A stretch of DNA of 53,532 bases from DATKDP01 sp035546335 (GTDB lineage: Bacteria; Acidobacteriota; Thermoanaerobaculia; Gp7-AA8): assembly GCA_035546335.1 (NCBI GenBank), contig DATKDP010000130.1, positions 1 to 53,532 on the forward strand, read 5' to 3'. The translations under genes were made by a program, and so were the position numbers. Shown piece after piece: positions 24,238 through 33,282 of the stretch; position 1 is the first letter of the stretch; the number at the start of each line of letters is the position of its first letter. The notes under the pieces were generated by a model. It ran no database searches and was not told the origin of the DNA. It was given only the letters and a program-made list of their open reading frames with translations.

Positions 24238-24480
24238 CACCCCGAGGGGTGAATGGAACACAGCCGGTGGTGAGCGCGAAGCGCCACCACCGGTTTGCGA
24301 GATCCGACACTGCAACGCGGGCACCCCGGCAGGGGTGCCGGGACGAAATGTGACAGCGCACGGTCCTTTCCCCGCAGCCCTGCCGGGCTGCGGCTGACTT
24401 CGCGCTGCGCGCATCGTTACCGGTGGTGGCGCTCCGCGCTCACCACCGGCTGTGATCCATGCATCCTTCCAGGATGCAGC
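24238..24480. repeat. Hairpin repeat cluster, family B
   Basis: Several hairpins follow the array: CACCCC-GA-GGGGTG, the reversed CCGGTGGTG element (about 24263-24292), GGCACCCC-GGCA-GGGGTGCC (about 24316), GCAGCCC-TGCC-GGGCTGC (about 24375), a forward CCGGTGGTG element (about 24420-24449) and GCATCCT-TCC-AGGATGC (about 24460). I see no coding region here. Confidence 0.75.
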
Positions 24481-24523
24481 GGCGGGTTGGCAACCTGATC
24501 CACGTGGGACTCGGATCTGTCCC

Positions 24524-24946
24524 TCAGCTCCCGATGATCTTGACGAGAACTCGTTTGTTGCGGCGACCGTCGAACTCGCCGTAGAAGATCTGCTCCCACG
24601 GACCGAAGTCGAGTTTTCCTCCGGTGATGGCAACGACGACTTCGCGCCCCATGATCTGCCGCTTGTGATGCGCGTCGCCGTTGTCTTCCCCCGTCCGGTT
24701 GTGGTGATAGCGCTCGGGGCTCGGATCGTACGGTGCGAGCCATTCGAGCCACCGCTTGTAGTCGTCGTGAAGCCCTGGCTCGTCGTCGTTGATGAACACA
24801 CTCGCCGTGATGTGCATCGCATTCACGAGACAGAGCCCCTCGGTGACGCTGCTCTCGAGGACTTCTTCTTCGACGGCTCGCGTGATGTTGACGAATCCCA
24901 TCCGATCGGGAACTCGAAAGGTGAGATGGCGGGTGTGGGATTTCAC
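24524..24946 (-). CDS. YjbQ family protein (UPF0047)
   Basis: This 140-residue protein matches the YjbQ/UPF0047 family across its length. It has the segment NAMHITASVFINDDEPGLHD, HHNRTGEDNGDAHHKRQIMG with the conserved His/Asp cluster, and the C-terminal GPWEQIFYGEFDGRRNKRV. Members form small trimeric enzymes. A weak thiamine-phosphate synthase activity has been reported, with the true role open. GTG 24946 has AAGGAGG seven bases ahead and starts exactly where family homology starts, so a longer upstream frame is rejected. It follows the GAF kinase on the same strand. Confidence 0.88.
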   Translation of the reverse strand: MKSHTRHLTFRVPDRMGFVNITRAVEEEVLESSVTEGLCLVNAMHITASVFINDDEPGLHDDYKRWLEWLAPYDPSPERYHHNRTGEDNGDAHHKRQIMGREVVVAITGGKLDFGPWEQIFYGEFDGRRNKRVLVKIIGS

Positions 24947-24989
24947 GGCAGTTCCTCCTTCGTCATCGACTCGCGATTCGCGCGACTCA

Positions 24990-27131
24990 TCATGCCGAGA
25001 GATCGCCCAGCGGTCGCGACACGGTGTGGCGCATTCGGCGCATTCGAACGGCCTCTTCGTAATCGATGGGGAGCTGGAGCCGGAACGACGGTCCATATCC
25101 CGGCGGCGAGCTGACGGTGACCGATCCGAGATGAAGCTCGGCCAGACTGCGTGCCAGCGACAACCCGAGGCCCGTCCCGCCGCGGCCGCTCCTCCGCTTT
25201 CCCTCGGTCCGGAAGAATTCGTCGAAGATGCGAGCCAGCTCCGCCTCCGGAATTCCGGCCCCGTGAGCCGTGACGTCGATCTCCACCGAGTCGATCGCCA
25301 TCGGCGAGCGATCAGCAGAGAGATGCCGTGCTGCGACGGTCACCGCGCTCCCGCCGCTGGAGAGCTCGAGCGCATTCGCCAGGAGATTGAAGACGACCTG
25401 CCGGATCCGGCCCTCGTCGAGTCTGACCCGGGGCAGAGCAGTGTCGACGGCCAGCGCGATCGACACGCCCGTCTCGCCGGCCCGGGACCGGATCGGCTCC
25501 TCGATCTCCATCAGCGCGCTGCGCAGATCGAACCAGTCGACGCGCAGCTGCATCTTACCCGCCTCGATCTTCGAGAGCTCCAGGATGTCGTTGATCAGTT
25601 CCAGCAGCCGACCTCCGGCATCGCGGATGTTGCGAAGGAAGCCGTAGAACTTCGGCGGCAGCTCGTTCTGCACGTTCGACAGAAGGATGTCGGAGAAGCC
25701 GATGATCGAGTTCAGCGGGGTCCTCAGCTCGTGGGACATGTTGGTCAGGAACTGATTCTTTGATCGATCGGCAGCCATCAGACGGAGGTTCGCATCGCGC
25801 AGCTCACCGGTTCGCTCCTGCACGCGATGCTCAAGGGCGAACGTCAGCCCCTCGAGATCGCCGTACAACTGGGAGTTCTCGATGGCAATGGCCGTCTGAT
25901 TCGCGATCGCGGTCATCAGGACGACGTCTTCCTCGCGGAAAGCGTTTCGTTTCGGACTCTGAACCGAGACGACACCGATCACACGGTCGCCGGCCATCAT
26001 CGGAACACCGAGCCACGATTCGGTATGAACGCCGTCGTCGATGGCGACGATGCCCAGGGCGAGCTCGTCGCGAACGCTTCCTGTCACGAGCGGTCTGCCG
26101 TTCAGGACGACCCATGAATTCAATCCGTCGCCGATGGGAATCCGTTCCTTCGGCAGGATCTCGCCTTCATGGACGTCGAGCTCGAACGACAGTTCGTTCG
26201 TCGAGTCGTCGATCAGCGCGATGCTGAAGAAAGAAGCGTCGATGATCTTTCTGCATTCGCGATAGATGGTCATCAGCAGCTCGTTGATGGGAAGCTGGAG
26301 CGAGATTGCCTCGCCGATGTTCGTCAGCAGTGCCAATCGCTGGATTTGTCGCTCCGTCGCGACTCTGGCGATCGCCAGATTCCGCGCCACGGCATTGGCC
26401 AGGACACCCGTGAGGGCGAGCGCCAACACAGCCGGCCAGCCGAGTGCCGCATAGGAGAGCGTCATCGTGATCGCGTACGGAACGCTGAGCAGGTAGATCG
26501 ACGAGTCGACCGCCACCAGCGTCAGGCTCTTTCGCACCGAGTAGCCGTAGGCCAGCTGGACCGGGAACATCACGAGGTTGTTCACGAGAATCAAAGCGAC
26601 GCCGCAGACCGCCATCCGCATCGTCGACATCCCGCCGATCTTCATCAGCGGGACCTCGCCTCCCGTCGCTTCATAGAGCAGCGCTGCAAGCGCCACCGGC
26701 ATGCCGTACGTGCCGAAAAAGGCGAAGGTGCGAATCCACTGGAAGAGCGGATCGGTCATGTCGAGCTTCGCCGGACCGATCTGCATCATTCCCACCACCC
26801 GCGTGAGGATCACCGCGAGCACCGCGATCCAGCACGAGAGCACCGCACCGAGCAGAGGGAACATGGAGATGAAACAGGTGATCACCAGGGAGACGTAAAC
26901 GAGATTCGTGAGGGGAAACCGAAGAAGCGCGAGCGCGGCGGCGTGGAAGAAAAAGATCAGGATGAGGGCCGGCCCGCCGTCACCGAGCGCCGCGAGCGTC
27001 GCCCGGGTCGTGTCCTTCGCCTCGAGCGTGACCCAGCAGACGACCAGAGCTCCGATGATCCCCTGTGCCAGGAAGACCGAAATCACGCGATGTCGTGACG
27101 AGAGTGATTCACCTCGTCCTCTCAATGCCAT
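24990..27131 (-). CDS. Membrane sensor histidine kinase with GAF domain
   Basis: This 713-residue protein has an N-terminal sensor region with about seven transmembrane helices (residues 15-270), a GAF domain (about 290-440), a short coiled coil, HisKA with the phospho-His in MSHELRTPLNSIIGFSDIL (about residue 466), and an ATPase domain with NLLANALE and GTGLGLSLAR. In the G1 box the usual Asp of DxGxG is replaced by Ala (TAHGAGIP, about residue 622), so ATP binding may be impaired or altered. ATG 27131 with GAGGAG five bases ahead is preferred over an upstream ATG. No cognate regulator is adjacent. Confidence 0.9.
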   Translation of the reverse strand: MALRGRGESLSSRHRVISVFLAQGIIGALVVCWVTLEAKDTTRATLAALGDGGPALILIFFFHAAALALLRFPLTNLVYVSLVITCFISMFPLLGAVLSCWIAVLAVILTRVVGMMQIGPAKLDMTDPLFQWIRTFAFFGTYGMPVALAALLYEATGGEVPLMKIGGMSTMRMAVCGVALILVNNLVMFPVQLAYGYSVRKSLTLVAVDSSIYLLSVPYAITMTLSYAALGWPAVLALALTGVLANAVARNLAIARVATERQIQRLALLTNIGEAISLQLPINELLMTIYRECRKIIDASFFSIALIDDSTNELSFELDVHEGEILPKERIPIGDGLNSWVVLNGRPLVTGSVRDELALGIVAIDDGVHTESWLGVPMMAGDRVIGVVSVQSPKRNAFREEDVVLMTAIANQTAIAIENSQLYGDLEGLTFALEHRVQERTGELRDANLRLMAADRSKNQFLTNMSHELRTPLNSIIGFSDILLSNVQNELPPKFYGFLRNIRDAGGRLLELINDILELSKIEAGKMQLRVDWFDLRSALMEIEEPIRSRAGETGVSIALAVDTALPRVRLDEGRIRQVVFNLLANALELSSGGSAVTVAARHLSADRSPMAIDSVEIDVTAHGAGIPEAELARIFDEFFRTEGKRRSGRGGTGLGLSLARSLAELHLGSVTVSSPPGYGPSFRLQLPIDYEEAVRMRRMRHTVSRPLGDLSA

Positions 27132-27242
27132 GCGCGCTCCTCGCTGCGTGCTCGCTATCGTAGCAGCAGGCGGCACCGACGTTGAAACCGTGAAGGCGCA
27201 CAGCGTGCACCCGACACTGTCGTGGGCGGCGGCTTTGGAGAT

Positions 27243-27260
27243 GCGGTGCAAGCGCACCGC
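27243..27260. repeat. REP-like hairpin (GCGGTGC-AAGC-GCACCGC)
   Basis: A perfect 7-bp stem with an AAGC loop lies in the 210-base divergent spacer between the GAF kinase and the aminotransferase, within a GGCGGCGGCTTTGGAGAT context that looks like a dispersed repeat. A second small hairpin, GCGCACAGCGTGC, is near 27200. It occurs once in this window. Confidence 0.5.
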
Positions 27261-27341
27261 TTTCGATCAATGACATGACCCGCGCGAATCCCATGGATAC
27301 GCATTCGGCGTTGGCACCTATCTGGCTATGAATCCATTCTG

Positions 27342-28571
27342 ATGGCTCCACGGGTGTCGACCCGCGCACGCACGCTTCCCGCCTCTCCGATACGGAAGCT
27401 GGCGCCCCTCGCCGAAGAGGCTCTTCAGCGAGGCATCAAGGTCCATTCTCTGAACATCGGACAACCCGACATCGAGACACCGATCGAGATCCGCAGCCGT
27501 CTGGACGGTCTTTCGTGCCCGGTGATCGCCTATTCTGCTTCGTGCGGCGAGCTCGCATATCTCGACACGCTGATACGCTATTACCGGCGCATCGGAATCG
27601 AGCTGGGTGCAGGAGAAATCATCGCCACGACGGGCGCCAGCGAGGCGATTCTCTTTACGCTGCTCGCCTGTGCCGATCCGGGCGACGAGGTCATCGTCGT
27701 CGAGCCGTTCTACACGAACTACAAGGCGTTCGCCTGCATGGCGGGGTTGCGGCTCGTGCCCGTTCCGGCCGACGCGCGGAGAGGTTTCCACCTTCCGCCG
27801 CGCGAGGTGTGGGAAGCGGCGATCACGCCTCGAACGCGCCTCGTCATTCTCTGCAATCCGAACAATCCGACGGGCGCTGTGTACACGCCACAGGAGCTCG
27901 CGATGGTCGCCGATTTCGTGGCCTCGCACGATCTCTTCCTCCTCTCCGACGAGGTCTATCGCGAGCTGGTCTACGACGGCCGGCAGACCATCAGCGCACT
28001 CGCCCTTCCGCGAATGGAGGAACGGGTCATCGTCGCCGACAGCCTGTCGAAGCGCTACAGCGCCTGTGGTCTGCGGCTCGGCTGCCTCGTCACCCGGAAT
28101 CCCACCATCTACGACGCGGCATTGCGAATGGCTCAGGCGCGCCTCTCGGCTCCAGCACTCGCGCAGCTCGGAGCGGTCGGAATCGACGACCTCGGGGAAG
28201 CCTATGCGGCAGGTCTGGCGCGCACCTACCAGAGGCGCAGAGACGTTCTCTACGAAAAACTCTCGCGCGTTCCCGGAGTCGAAGTCTCGAGACCGGAAGG
28301 CGCGTTCTACCTGATCGCGACCCTTCCGGTCGATGATGCCGACGAGTTCGCTGCCTGGATGCTCGGCGAGTTCGAATATCGAGGGGCGACCGTCATGCTC
28401 GCGCCGGCCGCCGACTTTCATGTCACGCCGGGAGCGGGGCGCAACCAGGTGCGTCTGGCGTTCGTTCTCAACGAGCACGATCTCACCGAAGCCGTGGATG
28501 TACTGGCCGAGGCGCTGGCGGTCTATGCAGGGGGGGTCGAGGCCCGAGGCTCGGCGTTGGCTCGAGGGTAA
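27342..28571 (+). CDS. PLP-dependent aminotransferase, class I/II
   Basis: This 409-residue fold-type I aminotransferase has the features of the aspartate aminotransferase Ib group: IGQPDIETP near the start, TGASEAILFTL, CNPNNPTGAVYT, SDEVYREL, and the PLP-binding Lys at about residue 238 in DSLSKRYSACGLRLG. It transfers an amino group between an amino acid and a 2-oxo acid, and the exact substrate is not readable. The C-terminal dozen residues (EARGSALARG) come from GAGGCTC-like repeat sequence. The gene converges on the EVE gene with only 13 nt between their ends. Confidence 0.9.
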   Translation: MAPRVSTRARTLPASPIRKLAPLAEEALQRGIKVHSLNIGQPDIETPIEIRSRLDGLSCPVIAYSASCGELAYLDTLIRYYRRIGIELGAGEIIATTGASEAILFTLLACADPGDEVIVVEPFYTNYKAFACMAGLRLVPVPADARRGFHLPPREVWEAAITPRTRLVILCNPNNPTGAVYTPQELAMVADFVASHDLFLLSDEVYRELVYDGRQTISALALPRMEERVIVADSLSKRYSACGLRLGCLVTRNPTIYDAALRMAQARLSAPALAQLGAVGIDDLGEAYAAGLARTYQRRRDVLYEKLSRVPGVEVSRPEGAFYLIATLPVDDADEFAAWMLGEFEYRGATVMLAPAADFHVTPGAGRNQVRLAFVLNEHDLTEAVDVLAEALAVYAGGVEARGSALARG

Positions 28572-28584
28572 ACTCGCCACAGCC

Positions 28585-29076
28585 TCACGCGCCCGATTTC
28601 CGCTTCGTCCTTCTTCCGAGCCGCACGACTACCTCAAATTCCTGCTGCGTGACCGGTTGAATCGAAAGGCGTGACCCCTTTCTGGTCACCATCATGTTCT
28701 CGAGACCGGGCGTCGTCTTGAGGGTGGCCAGCGAGGCGATTTCCGGAAACTTCTCCACGAAGCGAATATCGACCGACACCCAGCGCGGACTCGACGGATC
28801 GCTTTCCGGATCATGGTACCGGTGCCCTTTTTTCGAGGCGAACGGATCGGGATACGCCTCACGGCTGATCTCGGCCACACCGGTCACCCCGGATGGATCG
28901 GCATTCGAGGCGTAGAAGAGGACGCCGTCGCCGAGCTTCATCTCATCGCGCATCAGGTTGCGCGCCTGGAAGTTGCGTACGCCTTCCCATCCCGTCGATT
29001 CATCGCGCTGGAGATCGTCGATCGTGTAGGCGGCCGGTTCGCATTTCATCAGCCAGTAACGTCGCGTTCGCGCCAA
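28585..29076 (-). CDS. EVE domain protein
   Basis: This 163-residue protein is a full-length EVE domain (relative of THYN1 and of the YTH/PUA fold): YWLMKCEPAAYTIDDLQRD, WEGVRNFQARNLMRDEMKLG, FYASNADPSGVTGVAEISRE, with the final SIQPVTQQEFEVVVRLG. EVE domains bind modified bases in DNA or RNA through a conserved aromatic pocket, and the bacterial stand-alone forms have no settled role. The start is TTG 29076, with AAGGAGG eight bases ahead. The next gene upstream lies about 230 bases away across a repeat. Confidence 0.92.
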   Translation of the reverse strand: MARTRRYWLMKCEPAAYTIDDLQRDESTGWEGVRNFQARNLMRDEMKLGDGVLFYASNADPSGVTGVAEISREAYPDPFASKKGHRYHDPESDPSSPRWVSVDIRFVEKFPEIASLATLKTTPGLENMMVTRKGSRLSIQPVTQQEFEVVVRLGRRTKRKSGA

Positions 29077-29254
29077 AGCAGGATCCTCCTTCGAACGAAT
29101 TCTACTCCCGTGGCGCGCGAGGATCGCCCTCCGGGTGGACAGGCCGCGCCGCCGACCAGTACGATTCCGTCGTTCCCCGGAGGAAACGCACGATGGTGTA
29201 GGAAGACGCGAAGAACACGATGGGAGGCTTCGCGTCCTCCTGAGGTTTCTCGTC

Positions 29255-29303
29255 TCAGCCTCCGGCCTCAGCCTTCTGCCTCTGACCTTCTGCCTTCTGC
29301 CTT
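29255..29303. repeat. Heptanucleotide array (CCTTCTG/CCTCAGC)
   Basis: About seven imperfect 7-nt units (CAGCCTC, CGGCCTC, AGCCTTC, TGCCTCT, GACCTTC, TGCCTTC, TGCCTTT) end at the complement of the MaoC stop codon at 29304-29306. The array lies immediately 3' of that gene. Confidence 0.75.
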
Positions 29304-29729
29304 TCAGAGAGCCACGGTGTAGCAGAGCGCTTCCCCTTCGAGTGCCACGACGCCGTCATCGCGGGTGACGGTCGTGCGCAGGCGTGTGATCGGTTTATCC
29401 TCGCGCACTTCGAGCACCTCGACCTCGCCCGTGATCTCGTCTCCTGGACGTACGGGCGCCCGGAAGTTCCAGTCGACGCCCAGAAATACCGTGCCCGGTC
29501 CCGGCAGGTCTTCCGCGACGACAGCGTTGAGGATTGCGGTGGTGATCCCCCCCTGGACGATGATCTCGCCGAATCGGCTCTTCTTCGCAAACTCCTCGTC
29601 GTAGTGAAGAGGATTCCGATCACCGCTGATGCGGGTGAACAGCTCGATGTCTTCTGCCGACACTCTGCGCGATCGCCGCGCGCGCTGGCCGATCTGCGGA
29701 ATGCCGCGGGGCCATGCCTTCGTGCTCAT
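29304..29729 (-). CDS. MaoC-like (R)-hydratase / hot-dog fold dehydratase
   Basis: This 141-residue protein has the MaoC hot-dog fold with the catalytic hydratase motif DIELFTRISGDRNPLHYDEE (the Asp and His of the FxxxSGDxNPxH pattern) and GGITTAIL. It probably hydrates trans-2-enoyl-CoA or an analogue. ATG 29729 is chosen because AAGGAG lies six bases ahead, although a second ATG sits directly before it. A longer upstream frame begins with sequence unlike the family. The stop codon is followed at once by the heptanucleotide array. A crotonase lies at 41.6 kb but is not linked. Confidence 0.88.
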   Translation of the reverse strand: MSTKAWPRGIPQIGQRARRSRRVSAEDIELFTRISGDRNPLHYDEEFAKKSRFGEIIVQGGITTAILNAVVAEDLPGPGTVFLGVDWNFRAPVRPGDEITGEVEVLEVREDKPITRLRTTVTRDDGVVALEGEALCYTVAL

Positions 29730-29865
29730 CATCGTCTCCTTCCAGTCTAAAAAAGTCACTCTACACGGTCCTGGGGGTTGGCCGGGCCGGGTGGCCCGAG
29801 CCCGGAAGGCTGGCACTGGCACGAGGCGCGCAAGTAGGCTCGTCAGAATAGAGTTGGAGAACGCC

Positions 29866-30210
29866 ATGCCCGACATTCAGGTGAATCAGACCAGCGCACC
29901 CCCGCCTCCCTCATCGCCGCCGCCGGATGACCGCAACAGCCCGATCTGGCCGCTGATGATCGCGCTTCTGGTGGTCGTCATTCTGATCGTCGGATTCATC
30001 GTCACGCGCAGCGATCGCCCGGCCGCCGCGGAGAAGACGGATATCCAGATCTCGCTGCCGGACACACCTCCTCGGGAGATTCAAGTGCCGGACACGATCG
30101 AAGTCGACGTCCCCGACAAGATCGAAGTCGATTTGCCGGACAAAGTGGACGTCGACATCAACGCGCCGCCGCAGGAACCGCCGCCACAGCCGGAAAACCC
30201 GCGACCGTAG
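29866..30210 (+). CDS. Small single-pass membrane protein with acidic repeat tail
   Basis: This 114-residue protein has a Pro-rich cytoplasmic N terminus, one transmembrane helix (about residues 29-48, WPLMIALLVVVILIVGFIV), and an extracytoplasmic tail of repeated short units in D/E-V-D/P patterns (PDTIEVDVPDKIEVDLPDK). It ends with a Pro/Glu-rich stretch. The tail repeats every eight or nine residues and resembles amphipathic PDKVEVD motifs of small envelope proteins. I do not know the family. GGAGA lies seven bases ahead of ATG 29866. It is divergent from the MaoC gene. Confidence 0.65.
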   Translation: MPDIQVNQTSAPPPPSSPPPDDRNSPIWPLMIALLVVVILIVGFIVTRSDRPAAAEKTDIQISLPDTPPREIQVPDTIEVDVPDKIEVDLPDKVDVDINAPPQEPPPQPENPRP

Positions 30211-30289
30211 TCCGCCGGGGTGGACATTCCGCTCGAAAAACCTCAGTTGAGCTGTTTTGTGGGGGAGTGGCCTCGACGCGGCAGCTCAG

Positions 30290-30664
30290 TCACCACAGCG
30301 AGTTGAAGATTCGAGCCGCCGGCACACCCGTCACCTTACACTTCCCGAGCCACTCGATCAAAGCCGGAAAGTCTTTCCAGCTCGCCATCGCCTGCTGGAA
30401 ATGATCGGCGACGCCGGCTTCGGTCTCGTAGACCTCGCTCAGCACGAAGCAGGTGTTCCCGGTGGGAGGAGAGTTGGGATCCAGCGGGTTCGAAAGCTCC
30501 GGTGCCTTGGACACGTCATAGATCAGGAGAGCGTTTTCGCCCTGCCGGTGATGGGTCGCCTCCATCCACGGAGCGTGACTCCGAAAGATGCGGTCTCCTT
30601 CCTCTACCTGATCAGGGGGTGCCACGATGACGAAGGTGAGCTGGATTTTCCCCTTGTTGGCCAT
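30290..30664 (-). CDS. Dimeric alpha/beta-barrel-like protein, unknown
   Basis: This 124-residue protein begins MANKGKIQLTFVIVAPPDQV and has the strand-helix layout of ferredoxin-like alpha/beta-barrel proteins (antibiotic-biosynthesis-monooxygenase superfamily). A conserved-looking middle, SHAPWMEATHHRQGENALLI, and the C-terminal HFQQAMASWKDFPALIEWLG support a small cytoplasmic homodimer. No cofactor motif is visible. GGAGG lies seven bases before ATG 30664, which excludes a 53-residue upstream extension. The 373 bases upstream to the beta-helix gene hold no further gene I can support. Confidence 0.7.
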   Translation of the reverse strand: MANKGKIQLTFVIVAPPDQVEEGDRIFRSHAPWMEATHHRQGENALLIYDVSKAPELSNPLDPNSPPTGNTCFVLSEVYETEAGVADHFQQAMASWKDFPALIEWLGKCKVTGVPAARIFNSLW

Positions 30665-31037
30665 GATCTGTCCTCCGGGTCCCGATTGATTAGTGTTCAC
30701 CGCACCTGCTGCGGAACCTGAGCTCACAGGTGCGGCCGGATTAGCTGCCGATTCTATCGATCGCATCCAGCAGAGACAACACGACTGGCTCCGGCCCGCA
30801 CCAGCACGAGCCGGCCTGCCCATCTGGCGTCCTCACCATCGTTGGTGTAGTATCCTCTCACCGAGCTACATCCGGTATCGTCCAGTCGTCGCAGTGAGCA
30901 TCATTGCCTTGCGTTCGTCCGCCTTCCGTGAGGTCACAACGGAGGGTTGATGATGTTTGTGCGGGAAAGGCTCCGCAGCCGCCTGACCCGCCCGGTCCAA
31001 ACCAATCGACGCAGTCATTCTCAGGAGACCCTGACCC

Positions 31038-33032
31038 ATGCCCTGTACGCTCCGTGTGGCCACTCGCATCCTCCTTTGCCTCTCACTCCTCGCAGCAGCC
31101 GCAGTCAACGCATCCGCCGCAACCTGGTACGTCTCGACATCCGGAAACGATGCCGGCGCGGGCTCCATCACCGCTCCCTTTCAAACGATCACGCACGCCG
31201 CTTCGAAAGTCGCACCCGGCGACACGATTTACGTGCGCGCCGGAGTCTACTACGAGCTTGTTCGCATCGCTTCGGTGAAGGGGACGCCTGCGGCGCGCAT
31301 CACGATCGCCTCCTATCCCGGCGAGACCGCCATCATCGACGGCACCGGATCGCCGCTCGACACGAACCTCGTCGAGTTTCTTCCCGGGTCGGAGTACATC
31401 GACATCTCCGGCTTCGAGGTCCGGAACGCGACGAGGATCGGCATTCTCGTCTGGGGAGCGAAGAACATCGGAATCTACGACAACCTAGTGCATCGATCCT
31501 TCCGCAACGGCATCTACACCAGCTATTCGTCACCCGGCGTCGTGACCGACATCGAGATCGACGGAAACAGCGTGACGAACAACGTGCTGGAGAACGAGAG
31601 CAGGACGTGGACGGGAGGCTGGGCGCAGGCGATCGGCATCGCCAAGTCGGAGCGCGTCCGGGTCACCAACAACAACGTTTACCGCAATTACGGCGAAGGA
31701 ATCGATTTCATCCTGAGCGACTACGGCTATGCCGCGTTCAACGAGATCTGGGACAACTATTCCGTGCTCATGTACCTCGACAACGCGCAGTTCACCACGA
31801 TCGAGCGTAACCTGATTTACACGACCGGGGACACCCAGTATTACCGCGGCGGATACCCGGCGCACGGGATCGGTACGGCGAACGAACGATACAGCCAGAT
31901 CTCCAATCCGCTCTCCGATCTGACGATCGTGAACAACATCGTCCTCAACACCCGCTGGGCCTTCTACTACAGCGATTACGAGAACGGCGGCGGGCTCAAA
32001 AACTCCGTCATCGCCAACAACACCTTCTATAACGCAACACACGCGATGCTCGCGATCTACGACGACGCACACGACAACACGATCTTCCAGAACAACATCT
32101 TTTACGAGCCTGACGGAGCCCCGATGACCTACACGAAGGCCGGCCGGAAGACCTCGGGCAGCGGCTCGGGGATCATCTACCGAAACAACAACTGGTACGG
32201 CGGGTCGGCGGGGTTCGCGTCGGGCAGCGGAGACGTGATCGGCGATCCGATGCTGGAAAGCGCAGGCGGGCTGTCACCGGAGAGCTACCGGCTGTCGCTC
32301 TCATCACCGTTGCTGGCGCGGGCGCATCCCGCTCCGACGATCCTCGCGGTCGACTACTGGGGAAGCCCGCGCGTCGGATGGGACATCGGCGCGCACGAGC
32401 TGAGCTCCGGATCGATCGGAAGTCTCGACGAAGAAGCGCCCACTCCTCCCACCGCCCTCACCGCGACCGCAGTCGGCAGCTCGAGGATCGATCTCTCATG
32501 GGCTGCCTCGACGGACAATGTCGGAGTCACCGGATACAAGATCTACCGTGACGGGCAGCATGTCGCAACCGTCGGGGGCACGTCGCACTCGGACCAGGGA
32601 CTCTCGGCTGCCACTTCGTATACGTACCGTGTCAGTGCGCTCGACGGCGCGGCGAACGAATCGACACAGAGCGAGGCTGCATCGGCAACGACCGCGGCCC
32701 TCGCGCAGGGGGCGATCCATGTGAAGAACGTCGCGATCCAGTATCAGAAGAAAGGCAAATGGCATCACTACTCGCCGGTGGTGACGATCGTCGACGGAAG
32801 CGGAAGCCCCGTCTCCGGCGTCACGGTGACCGGCGCGTGGACCGGCGCGTTGAGCGGCACTCTCGACGCGAGCACAGGCACCGACGGCGTCGCGAATTTC
32901 TCGAGCTCGCGCACTTCGAGCACAGCGTCCGTCACCTTCACCGTCACGAACCTCGTGCACGGCTCGTTCGCCTACGATGCGTCGGCCAACGAGGAGACTT
33001 CTGCCACCACGAGCCTCGGATCGGTCGACTGA
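31038..33032 (+). CDS. Secreted right-handed beta-helix protein with FN3 domain
   Basis: This 664-residue protein has a signal peptide (cleaved near ASA, residue 27), then about 410 residues of parallel beta-helix built of Asn-rich coils (RVTNNNVYRNYGEGIDF, IFQNNIFYE). The coils are preceded by WYVSTSGNDAGAGS, a DUF1565-like entry motif found in pectate-lyase-like proteins. A fibronectin type III domain (about 455-545, with ITHVSW-like DLSWAASTDNVGVTGYKIYR) and a C-terminal Ig-like domain follow. It is likely a secreted polysaccharide-binding or -degrading protein. Catalytic residues cannot be assigned. AGGAG precedes ATG 31038 by about eleven bases. Confidence 0.88.
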   Translation: MPCTLRVATRILLCLSLLAAAAVNASAATWYVSTSGNDAGAGSITAPFQTITHAASKVAPGDTIYVRAGVYYELVRIASVKGTPAARITIASYPGETAIIDGTGSPLDTNLVEFLPGSEYIDISGFEVRNATRIGILVWGAKNIGIYDNLVHRSFRNGIYTSYSSPGVVTDIEIDGNSVTNNVLENESRTWTGGWAQAIGIAKSERVRVTNNNVYRNYGEGIDFILSDYGYAAFNEIWDNYSVLMYLDNAQFTTIERNLIYTTGDTQYYRGGYPAHGIGTANERYSQISNPLSDLTIVNNIVLNTRWAFYYSDYENGGGLKNSVIANNTFYNATHAMLAIYDDAHDNTIFQNNIFYEPDGAPMTYTKAGRKTSGSGSGIIYRNNNWYGGSAGFASGSGDVIGDPMLESAGGLSPESYRLSLSSPLLARAHPAPTILAVDYWGSPRVGWDIGAHELSSGSIGSLDEEAPTPPTALTATAVGSSRIDLSWAASTDNVGVTGYKIYRDGQHVATVGGTSHSDQGLSAATSYTYRVSALDGAANESTQSEAASATTAALAQGAIHVKNVAIQYQKKGKWHHYSPVVTIVDGSGSPVSGVTVTGAWTGALSGTLDASTGTDGVANFSSSRTSSTASVTFTVTNLVHGSFAYDASANEETSATTSLGSVD

Positions 33033-33033
33033 A

Positions 33034-33143
33034 GCACGATCGCGATGGCGTCCTTGCCATCACCGGCAGACTTGGTCAGATCTGCCGATCTTGCCGGCGG
33101 CGGCGGGACGCCGCCGCGATCGGGCGAGGACGCCCGACCCCCT
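33034..33143. repeat. Repeat family A
   Basis: GCACGATCGCGATGGCGTCC and the hairpin string with GGCGGCGGGACGCCGCC and GGCGAGGACGCCC match the copies at 6145, 37578, 43250 and 49351. It begins directly after the stop codon of the beta-helix gene. Confidence 0.8.
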
Positions 33144-33180
33144 ACAGAGGTCAGCACATCGGCCGAGATCTACACCAATC

Positions 33181-33282
33181 TCATCGTTTCGACATTCGAA
33201 CGGCGCGCGCGACGGCGCTGCCGACGTTGCGGTTGGTCATCGGCGAATAGCTCGTGATGTGCGTGATGACCTCCCAGCAGAA
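33181..33282 (-). pseudogene. Possible C-terminal gene remnant
   Basis: A 33-codon minus-strand frame encodes ITSYSPMTNRNVGSAVARAV and ends RMSKR*. It reads like the end of a protein but lacks a start, and an in-frame TGA precedes it. I do not recognise the parent. The rest of the 435-base gap (33033-33467) is repeat A and featureless sequence. Confidence 0.25.
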
